From positions 1-6,038 of the forward strand of contig JAKAYZ010000175.1 in NCBI GenBank assembly GCA_021816165.1: DNA of 6,038 bases. Reading direction: 5' to 3'. Made by a program: the position numbers and the translations under genes. Positions 1 through 5,077 of this stretch are shown piece by piece (position 1 is the stretch's first letter; every line of letters starts with the position of its first letter). Origin of the DNA: Planctomycetota bacterium. GTDB lineage: Bacteria > Planctomycetota > Phycisphaerae > WQYP01. Under the pieces are notes generated by a model that searched no databases, was not told the origin of the DNA, and worked only from the letters and a program-made list of their open reading frames with translations.

Positions 1-282
1 GGCATAACCGATCGGCAGCAGGTTATTATCGCTGAGAATTTTCCTCCATAGGCGGCCTTTGGCGGGGTCCATGACGCTGGCGTCGGCGTGGGCCTTCCAT
101 ATCTCCACGGCAGTATAGCCGGCCTGGGAGATCTCGCGGCAAATATCCCGCCAAGCCGTTTCATCCGTCCGGGCAATGGTCAGCGCTTCTTGTTTTCCCC
201 AATCCGTCAAATGAAAACGGTAGCCGGTTTCCCGGGCCACCAAATTGGCGGTGTTGAACGCTATCTTGTGCGGACCTGTCAT
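1..282 (-). CDS. Sugar phosphate isomerase/epimerase, TIM-barrel type (N-terminal 94 residues, runs off left edge)
   Basis: The reading frame is open from an ATG at 280-282 to the first base of the window, giving 94 codons with the C-terminus missing. The protein begins MTGPHKIAFNTANLVARETG, the short first beta strand usual for the xylose-isomerase-like TIM-barrel superfamily (AP endonuclease 2 fold). About residues 47-64 (ICREISQAGYTAVEIWKA) form the helix followed by the G-[YF]-x-x-[VI]-E strand that opens these barrels. The metal-binding residues lie in the missing part, so activity cannot be checked. The start overlaps the stop of the upstream flavoprotein gene by four bases (ATGA), and an AAGGGA ribosome site lies 7 bases upstream, which fixes the start and suggests translational coupling. 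It is a different paralogue from the epimerase at 1697-2461, with no close similarity between their N-termini. The family is clear; the substrate is unknown. An IolE- or hydroxypyruvate-isomerase-like role is possible. Confidence 0.8.
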   Translation of the reverse strand, partial: MTGPHKIAFNTANLVARETGYRFHLTDWGKQEALTIARTDETAWRDICREISQAGYTAVEIWKAHADASVMDPAKGRLWRKILSDNNLLPIGYA

Positions 283-1676
283 GGTGTCATCCCTTTTTTG
301 AGGAAATTGTTGTTCCATCCATCCGCGGAGGTATCGGCAATAGTGGATGGCGATTCCAAAACCGCGCCGAGCCGGCGTAACCGCTCCTGAAACTCAGGGA
401 TGGCGATTTGTCGCATGGAAGTATCCTGCTCCAGCGAGAGAGCGGCCGCCACACCCGCAGCCTGCCCCATGGCCATGGTTTGTGCCATCGAGCGGCACGA
501 AGCATGGGCATCATGAGTGGCTGAAAAACAGCGACCGATCGCCAGCACATCATCGCGGCCTTTGGGAATCAGCGTGCGGTAGGGCACTTGATAAGTGCCG
601 CCATGGGGTATATAGGCCCAGGCCGTCTCCTCCCCTCCTGCTCCTTCAGGACGGTGGTCTTCCACGGGGGCACCGCATAGCAGCACCACATCGTCGAAAC
701 TTCGCGACTGCAGGCAGTCATCACGCGTCAGGCGGTATTCGCCATAAACTCGGCGGGTCTCACGGACACCGATCTGTACCCCCAGCGCGATAATGCGCGC
801 GTGCTGATATCCCGGGACGCACGCTCGGAAGAAACGTTCGTAAATGAAAGCCTGGCGGCGACCCTCCATTTCCGCCCCACCCAGTTGCCGAGCATCCGTG
901 GCGTCGACATCGGCCACGCGTGTGGCCACCGTGGCGATGCAGCCTTCGATCGCCATGGTGTGCGCGGATCCCCGGCGGCGCGGCAGGGGATGCTGCCCGG
1001 ACTCTACTGCTTCCGACATGCGGGCCTGGAGCATTTTATTGCCGCCGGCGGCCACAAATTGCGGCTGGTCAACATTGCACATACGGAAGGTGGTGGTCAG
1101 GGTTTGGGCCGGCGCGATATCGCCGGCGCGCTCGCAGGGGATGCCCGCATGGAAACATAAATCAGCATCGCCGGAGGCGTCTATGTAACGCCGTGCCACG
1201 ATGCGCTCCAAGCCGCGCTTACCCGCCACAACCACGGAGGCAATGTGCCCATCGCCGGCGACTTGTACATCCACGACAAAGCTATGCAGCAGTACCTGGC
1301 ATCCCGCGCCGGTTATCAACTCGTCCCAGAGAAGTTTGAGATATTCCGGATTGTACGTAACGCCGGTACCGGCTCCATACGTGTTGGCCCGCAGCCGCAT
1401 GGCATCGGCCTTGTGCAAGCCATCAACCACGCGATCCGGGATACCGCCAACAACTTTGCGGGGCTGCGTGCCCGGGGTAAAAAAACCATAAAAAGTGTCC
1501 AGCACGGCGGTGGAAGTGCCGCCGAGAAAACCATATCGCTCGACGAGCAAAACACTTGGCGAGCCATGGGCGCGGGCCGCAATGGCCGCGACCGCGCCGG
1601 CTGATCCGCCGCCGACGATTAAAACATCAACGCTGGCCAGCGTGGGGATGTCGGAATGTACCAATCCAGCCTGCAT
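279..1676 (-). CDS. FAD-dependent oxidoreductase (FAD_oxidored, PF12831-like)
   Basis: This 465-residue protein is a probable cytoplasmic flavoprotein acting on a sugar or other small hydroxylated compound. The dinucleotide-binding Rossmann motif is at residues 17-27 (VDVLIVGGGSAG), with the ribose-binding acidic residue E46 at the end of the second strand (LLVERYGFLGGTST). Residues 164-180 (YIDASGDADLCFHAGIP) match the second FAD-contact region of the family. Residues 300-315 (VQIGVRETRRVYGEY) and the C-terminal block at 376-412 (DDVLAIGRCFSATHDAHAS, then SMAQTMAMGQAAGVAAA) are the family's strongest signatures. The length is normal and the C-terminus looks complete. No signal peptide or Tat motif precedes the Rossmann strand. 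Proteins of this family are numerous in Planctomycetota and Verrucomicrobiota but mostly uncharacterised. The ATG at 1674-1676 has a GAGG about 11 bases upstream, and the gap to the preceding gene is 20 bp. The stop overlaps the next start by 4 bp. The family assignment is firm; substrate and electron acceptor are unknown. Confidence 0.92.
   Translation of the reverse strand: MQAGLVHSDIPTLASVDVLIVGGGSAGAVAAIAARAHGSPSVLLVERYGFLGGTSTAVLDTFYGFFTPGTQPRKVVGGIPDRVVDGLHKADAMRLRANTYGAGTGVTYNPEYLKLLWDELITGAGCQVLLHSFVVDVQVAGDGHIASVVVAGKRGLERIVARRYIDASGDADLCFHAGIPCERAGDIAPAQTLTTTFRMCNVDQPQFVAAGGNKMLQARMSEAVESGQHPLPRRRGSAHTMAIEGCIATVATRVADVDATDARQLGGAEMEGRRQAFIYERFFRACVPGYQHARIIALGVQIGVRETRRVYGEYRLTRDDCLQSRSFDDVVLLCGAPVEDHRPEGAGGEETAWAYIPHGGTYQVPYRTLIPKGRDDVLAIGRCFSATHDAHASCRSMAQTMAMGQAAGVAAALSLEQDTSMRQIAIPEFQERLRRLGAVLESPSTIADTSADGWNNNFLKKGMTP
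290..295 (-). promoter_or_regulatory. Ribosome binding site for the left-edge TIM-barrel gene
   Basis: The minus strand reads AAGGGA within the last codons of the flavoprotein gene, 7 bases before the ATG at 280-282. Together with the ATGA stop-start overlap it supports this start and coupled translation. Confidence 0.65.
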
Positions 1677-1696
1677 ATTATGAAGAGCCTCGTGTT

Positions 1697-2461
1697 TTAT
1701 GTTACTGTAAAGAACCGGCGGGCGAAAGCAATATCACGGGCAATTTCCTCGCGGCTGCCGGTGGGCGTTTCAAACACCAGCCAGGAATCGTAGCCGATTG
1801 TTTTGAGTGCTGCGGCGGACTGGTCGTATTTCACCCGGCCCTGGCCGGGATGGCAGTCGCCAGGCCCAACGCGCGTTTCCTTGAAATGCACCTGCCTGAT
1901 CAGTTCACGCATGGCCAGAATTTCCGCTGGGCCATCCATGCCCAGCCAGACGACATTGGCCAGATCAAAATAAATTCCAAACGCCGGAGAGGCGATGGAT
2001 TCGGCCAGCCGCCGCGACATCTCTGCACCATATGTGCCCTCGTAGGCTGCCGTAACGCCCAGGGATTGGCCTTTGGCGCAAAGCTCGCGGAATCCCGCCA
2101 CAGCGGCATTGAAATCCGCCTGAGTTTTCAATTCGCCATCGCCAAAAAATGGAATCAGGACTGTCTTGGCACCCAGGGCCCTGGCCCAATCCATACCGGT
2201 AAGAATTTCCTTGATGGCCGGTGCCGTGGGCTGGGGCTTGGCGATGAGTCCGTGGTATCCGCCAAAACAAATCGAGGGAATTTCCAGCCCGGTTTTCTCC
2301 CGGGCCTTTTGCAGCGACGCGAGTCTGCCGGCGGATGAATCTGTCATATCCCGCCGCGACAAGTCCGGTTCAATGCCGGAAAAGCCAAGTTCTTTGGCGA
2401 TCTCAAAGCGTGCCAGATCAGTCTCTGCATCGATAACCCCTTGCATAACACCGAGTTTCAC
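1697..2461 (-). CDS. Sugar phosphate isomerase/epimerase, xylose-isomerase-like TIM barrel
   Basis: A 254-residue single-domain TIM-barrel protein (PF01261 type). It keeps what look like the four metal ligands of the tagatose-3-epimerase/IolE group: E141 (AAYEGTYG), D166 (YFDLANV), H192 (QVHFKETR) and E231 (LVFETP). The substrate-loop motif HPGQGRVKYD at 204-213 corresponds to the family's P-x-G-x-G-x-[VI]-[DN] segment. An active divalent-metal ketose epimerase or aldose-ketose isomerase is therefore likely. The start is GTG (2459-2461), which gives MKLGVMQG as the first barrel strand. The ATG five codons later would delete that strand. A strong AAGGAG lies 8 bases upstream at 2470-2475. The GTG overlaps the stop of the SIS gene (GTGA), implying coupled translation. 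The length is slightly short for the family but all core elements are present. The family is sure; the sugar is unknown. Confidence 0.9.
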   Translation of the reverse strand: MKLGVMQGVIDAETDLARFEIAKELGFSGIEPDLSRRDMTDSSAGRLASLQKAREKTGLEIPSICFGGYHGLIAKPQPTAPAIKEILTGMDWARALGAKTVLIPFFGDGELKTQADFNAAVAGFRELCAKGQSLGVTAAYEGTYGAEMSRRLAESIASPAFGIYFDLANVVWLGMDGPAEILAMRELIRQVHFKETRVGPGDCHPGQGRVKYDQSAAALKTIGYDSWLVFETPTGSREEIARDIAFARRFFTVT

Positions 2462-3264
2462 GACCGATTCTCCTTATCCAGGTGAGCTTGACCAACTTGG
2501 GCGTACAACCGCGCCAAACGGTGGGCATGTTCGTCATAGGCGGCTTCGAATAGTTCCTGTGCCCGCCGCGGTCCGACCACTGCGGCGGCGGTGAGCACCT
2601 TAGGCGGATGGCCTGCGGCTATCAACCGTGCAGCCAGTTCCGCCTTGATTGCGTTGATCAGCAGGCAACCGCCGATGGTGGAGCCCGGCGCTACCGGCGT
2701 ATCGAGTCCGGGCAAATGAACCATAGCGTCGCCCACCGGGGCACCGGTGTCCAGCACCAGATCCGCAAAATCCTGTAACTTGTGCCCGGAGGCCGCCTTG
2801 GACTGCGATTGTTCAGAATGTTTTCTGGAAATGATGGCGACGGTTTTGATGCCGTGCCGCTGAAACATCTCGGCCATCTCGATACCGACCACGCCGCAGC
2901 CGGAAGAGGATATCAGCAGGGCCGAATCGGTATCACGAAGATCAAAGTTGCGCAGGATGCGGTCGGCCAGGCCAGAAACATTCTCCAGAAACATTGCCTG
3001 GCGCTGGCCGTTGGCGCCTACAACCAGATTATGAAAGGTCAGCGATAATTCCACAATGGGGTTAAAACCGGGGAATGAACCATAACGCGGCCACATTTCC
3101 TCAACCATAATCCGCGAATGACCGGAGGCAAAAACATGTACCATCCGGCCCGCCAGAATACTGCGGCTGAACCAGTCCGCTGTGGTGTGAATGGCCCCGA
3201 TCTGCGCCGTGACGCTATCGATAAGCCCGCGGCATTGCTGCAAATAATCCAAAGCTGGTTCCAT
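2458..3264 (-). CDS. SIS-domain sugar isomerase, UPF0309 type
   Basis: A 268-residue protein made of one SIS (sugar isomerase) domain with a helical N-terminus, matching the UPF0309 'sugar isomerase domain-containing' family in length and motif order. The motifs are FASGHSRIMVEEM (45-57), which corresponds to the family's GxGHSxxxxEE; LRDTDSALLISSSGCGVVGIE (109-129), which carries the phosphosugar-binding serine loop; IISRKHSEQSQSKAASGHKL (144-163); DTGAPVGDA (172-180); and VAPGSTIGG (191-199). SIS domains bind phosphorylated sugars and catalyse aldose-ketose isomerisation, deamination or lactyl-ether cleavage, but UPF0309 proteins have no settled reaction. The ATG (3262-3264) is preceded by GAGGT at 3271-3275. 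The ROK kinase gene ends 16 bp upstream, so a natural reading is that the kinase makes the 6-phosphate this enzyme acts on. A MurQ-like or GlmS-like role is less likely because their specific motifs are not seen. Confidence 0.88.
   Translation of the reverse strand: MEPALDYLQQCRGLIDSVTAQIGAIHTTADWFSRSILAGRMVHVFASGHSRIMVEEMWPRYGSFPGFNPIVELSLTFHNLVVGANGQRQAMFLENVSGLADRILRNFDLRDTDSALLISSSGCGVVGIEMAEMFQRHGIKTVAIISRKHSEQSQSKAASGHKLQDFADLVLDTGAPVGDAMVHLPGLDTPVAPGSTIGGCLLINAIKAELAARLIAAGHPPKVLTAAAVVGPRRAQELFEAAYDEHAHRLARLYAQVGQAHLDKENRS
2470..2475 (-). promoter_or_regulatory. Ribosome binding site that sets the GTG start of the TIM-barrel gene
   Basis: The minus strand reads AAGGAG, 8 bases upstream of the GTG at 2459-2461. 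It is the strongest Shine-Dalgarno match in the window and lies inside the last codons of the SIS gene. It supports the GTG start, which restores the first barrel strand, over the ATG five codons downstream. Confidence 0.75.
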
Positions 3265-3270
3265 ATGGAT

Positions 3271-3275
3271 ACCTC
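3271..3275 (-). promoter_or_regulatory. Ribosome binding site for the SIS-domain gene
   Basis: The minus strand reads GAGGT 6 bases upstream of the ATG at 3262-3264, in the 16 bp gap after the ROK kinase stop. It supports the chosen start. Confidence 0.6.
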
Positions 3276-3280
3276 GAAAA

Positions 3281-4186
3281 TTAGGCCCTGGCCGGGCGCA
3301 CGCAATTTAGCGCATTCCACGCGGCGCCATAGGCCCCCGCCCGGTCGCCCAACTGCGCCAATTCCAACCGTACACCTTGATCGGTTGGTCGCCATTCAAA
3401 TTCATCCAGAAAGCCGCGCAGTGGCTCCAGAAGCGCTCGACCGGCCTGCGCGATGCCGCCGCCAAGCACCACCAGTTCCGGATCGACGGCGTTAATAATC
3501 GAGGTTAAGCCGGCCGCCAGCGCCCGCAGACTGGTGAGCCAAATCCCGCGGGCTTCGGCGTCGCCGGCTTCTGCGGCCTGTACCAGCGTCGCGGTACTGG
3601 AATAGCGGCCCCGGCCGCGCTGGCGAAGTGTGCATTCACCAATGGCGTCCTCCAGAGATCCCGGCGTATGCACGATATCCTTGGATCCGAGTGGATCCAG
3701 TGAAATATGGCCCAAATGGCCGGCTCGGCCCAGATGCCCTTTGAGCAGCCGATTGTCGCACATAATTGCTCCGCCGACACCGGTTCCCAGCGTCAACATA
3801 ACGACATTGCCATAGCCCCTGGCGCCGCCCAGCCAAACCTCCCCGAGCAAGGCAGCATGGGCGTCGTTTAGAACAGGCACTGGCTGTCGATGTTGAAACA
3901 GATTGGTCCAATCAAGGCCAACCAGCGCAGCCAGGCGCCCCTGCATCCAGGCAATGCCGCGCCCATCGGATGCGACCAGTCCGGGGCAACATACGCCGAT
4001 AGCGTCGCAAGGTCCCAGACGACTCTGGATCTCAGCCACCGTTTGCGAAATATGTGCGGACCACTCTGCCTGCGGATTATCCGCGGTGGGAAAACGCTGT
4101 TCCTCCAGAATGCCACCTTCGGGCGAAACGGCGAGAATTTTAACGTTGGTTCCGCCCACATCCACGCCCAGCGCGAAATCACCCAT
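3281..4186 (-). CDS. ROK family sugar kinase lacking the zinc-binding cysteines
   Basis: A 301-residue ROK (glucokinase/NanK/NagK) kinase with no N-terminal winged helix, so it is an enzyme and not a repressor. Visible motifs are the phosphate-1 loop DVGGTNVK (9-16), the catalytic aspartate D108 in LNDAHAALLGE, the phosphate-2 loop TLGTGVGGA (132-140), GRAGHLGH (153-160) and the adenosine segment ELVVLGGGIAQAG (237-249). The position that is glutamate in glucokinases (GExGH) is H157 here, as I recall for ManNAc kinases. H160, normally a zinc ligand, is kept. The following C-x-C-G-x(2)-G-C-x-E motif is replaced by IVHTPGSLED (171-180), with only the G-x-L-E end retained. The reading frame is intact through this region. 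The start ATG (4184-4186) lies 2 bp after the SDR stop, and a GGGGGA site inside the last SDR codons is about 6 bases upstream. It probably phosphorylates a hexose or amino sugar with ATP; the exact sugar is unknown. Confidence 0.92.
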   Translation of the reverse strand: MGDFALGVDVGGTNVKILAVSPEGGILEEQRFPTADNPQAEWSAHISQTVAEIQSRLGPCDAIGVCCPGLVASDGRGIAWMQGRLAALVGLDWTNLFQHRQPVPVLNDAHAALLGEVWLGGARGYGNVVMLTLGTGVGGAIMCDNRLLKGHLGRAGHLGHISLDPLGSKDIVHTPGSLEDAIGECTLRQRGRGRYSSTATLVQAAEAGDAEARGIWLTSLRALAAGLTSIINAVDPELVVLGGGIAQAGRALLEPLRGFLDEFEWRPTDQGVRLELAQLGDRAGAYGAAWNALNCVRPARA

Positions 4187-4188
4187 CC

Positions 4189-4995
4189 TTAGTCCCCCAC
4201 CGGCTCATATTGGCCTTCGCATACGCTCCAGCCACCGTCAATCGCCAATACCTGGCCGGTCACAAATTTCGACGCATCGGAGAGAAAAAACACCGCCGCC
4301 CCGTCGAGGTCTGAAGCCACACCGATTCGACCGCCATCCAGTGGCTGCTTGGTTTTAATAAATCGCAAAATTGCCTCATCACCCATCGCCCGGTGGGCCA
4401 TCGGCGTGGCGACCAGGCCAGGGGCCACGGCGTTGAACCGGATGTCCATCGGTGCGTAGTAGGCAGCGCAGGCCTTGACGAACCCGGATACCGCGCTTTT
4501 GGCGGCGGCATAGGCATGGGTGGCGAAATATTTGGGTGAGGGCGATGCCCCTAAAACTGAGGTCATCGCCAGAATGGTTCCGCGCTGCTTGCGGGAGAGA
4601 AAATGTCGCACCGCGGCGCGGCTGGAATTCATCAGACTGGTTAAATTTTGATTCAGGGTTTCTCGCCAGCCATCGTCCGTGATTTCGTGCAGCGGGCCAT
4701 CACCCCAACTCCGTCCGGAACCACCGGCTACATGGTACAAAGCATCACAGCGACCGGTAAATTCCACCGCCGCCTCAATCGCGGCCACAGCGCTGGCTGG
4801 ATCCCGCGAATCGGCTTCGAGAATGCGGCCGTGGACACCCAGCAGGCCGGCAGCCTCGGAATGGTCCTTGCCGGGGCGGGCCGTGACAATCACCCGGGCA
4901 CCAGCCTGCAAACACGCCAGAGCCGCGGAAAGCCCCAGCCCGGCGGTGCCACCAATAATTACTACAGAGCGATCTGTCAGCATTGCTTCAGCCAT
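4189..4995 (-). CDS. SDR family NAD(P)-dependent oxidoreductase (classical)
   Basis: With the ATG at 4993-4995 this is a 268-residue classical short-chain dehydrogenase, the family's usual length being about 250. The Rossmann motif is VVIIGGTAGLGLS (11-23, TGxxxGxG type). The NNAG-like motif is HVAGGSG (88-94), the structural asparagine is N117 (LNQNLTS), and the catalytic residues are S146 (AMTSVLGA), Y162 and K166 (YAAAK). PGLVATPMA (192-200) and VLAIDGGWSV (249-258) complete the fold, so it should be active. A TTG 12 codons upstream (5029-5031) is also in frame, but the extra residues precede the normal N-terminus and look non-coding. Residue D62 in place of the usual DVxD and the lack of a basic residue right after the glycine motif leave NAD versus NADP open. 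It is the first gene of the operon and is divergent from the regulator. It probably oxidises a sugar or polyol hydroxyl to a ketone, or reduces a keto sugar. Confidence 0.92.
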   Translation of the reverse strand: MAEAMLTDRSVVIIGGTAGLGLSAALACLQAGARVIVTARPGKDHSEAAGLLGVHGRILEADSRDPASAVAAIEAAVEFTGRCDALYHVAGGSGRSWGDGPLHEITDDGWRETLNQNLTSLMNSSRAAVRHFLSRKQRGTILAMTSVLGASPSPKYFATHAYAAAKSAVSGFVKACAAYYAPMDIRFNAVAPGLVATPMAHRAMGDEAILRFIKTKQPLDGGRIGVASDLDGAAVFFLSDASKFVTGQVLAIDGGWSVCEGQYEPVGD

Positions 4996-5075
4996 GGTCC
5001 TGAGCCTACCGCAGGGAAGGTTCCAACGCAATAGTTAGCATATCGCATCTTGGCAAAATCTGATATGATAATTAT
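4996..5075. promoter_or_regulatory. Divergent promoter/operator region between the SDR operon and its regulator
   Basis: These 80 bp separate the two divergent start codons and are the only substantial non-coding DNA in the window. The right half (about 5040-5075) is much more AT-rich than the surrounding genes, as expected of a promoter. Minus-strand candidates are a TTGCCA -35-like hexamer at 5051-5056 with a weak TATTGC 17 bp downstream, or a perfect TATAAT at 5071-5076. A plus-strand -10-like TATGAT lies at 5064-5069. None comes with a convincing partner -35 element, so the exact promoters remain uncertain. Binding by the adjacent regulator is inferred from gene arrangement. Confidence 0.55.
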
Positions 5076-5077
5076 AT
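5063..5077. promoter_or_regulatory. Imperfect palindrome, candidate operator
   Basis: The 15 bp ATATGATAATTATAT pairs with itself at six of seven positions around a central A at 5070, with one mismatch (G5067 against T5073). It also contains the perfect 8 bp palindrome ATAATTAT (5068-5075). It overlaps both -10 candidates and the regulator's start codon, so a bound repressor could block both directions. The base composition makes short AT palindromes fairly likely by chance, hence the low confidence. Confidence 0.3.
5071..5076 (-). promoter_or_regulatory. Consensus -10 hexamer TATAAT, candidate operon promoter
   Basis: The minus strand reads TATAAT here, a perfect sigma-70-type -10 hexamer, about 76 bp upstream of the SDR ATG. 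Transcription starting some 7 bases downstream would give a leader of about 70 nt. No good -35 lies at 16-18 bp; the nearest is a TTGTGT about 14 bp away. Chance occurrence in an AT-rich stretch is possible. The hexamer overlaps the first base of the regulator's start codon and the imperfect palindrome at 5063-5077. Confidence 0.3.

Noticed and set aside
1677..1696. Terminator or internal promoter in the 20 bp gap before the flavoprotein gene
   Set aside because: No stem-loop with a T-run and no paired promoter hexamers are visible. The gap is fully explained by a ribosome site and spacer.
1556..2338. Plus-strand reading frame of 260 codons
   Set aside because: It runs antisense across two genes with clear family motifs, has no domain of its own and no ribosome site. 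It is a shadow.
2444..2446. ATG at codon 6 as start of the TIM-barrel gene
   Set aside because: It would remove the first beta strand (KLGV), and the AAGGAG site is ideally spaced for the upstream GTG.
3281..4186. ROK protein as a transcriptional repressor (NagC/Mlc type)
   Set aside because: The kinase domain begins at residue 6 with no room for a DNA-binding helix-turn-helix, and the catalytic aspartate and ATP loops are intact.
4996..5031. N-terminal extension of the SDR from a TTG at 5029-5031
   Set aside because: The 12 extra residues precede the normal SDR N-terminus and have no family support, and TTG is a rare start. ATG 4993-4995 gives the expected distance to the Rossmann glycines.
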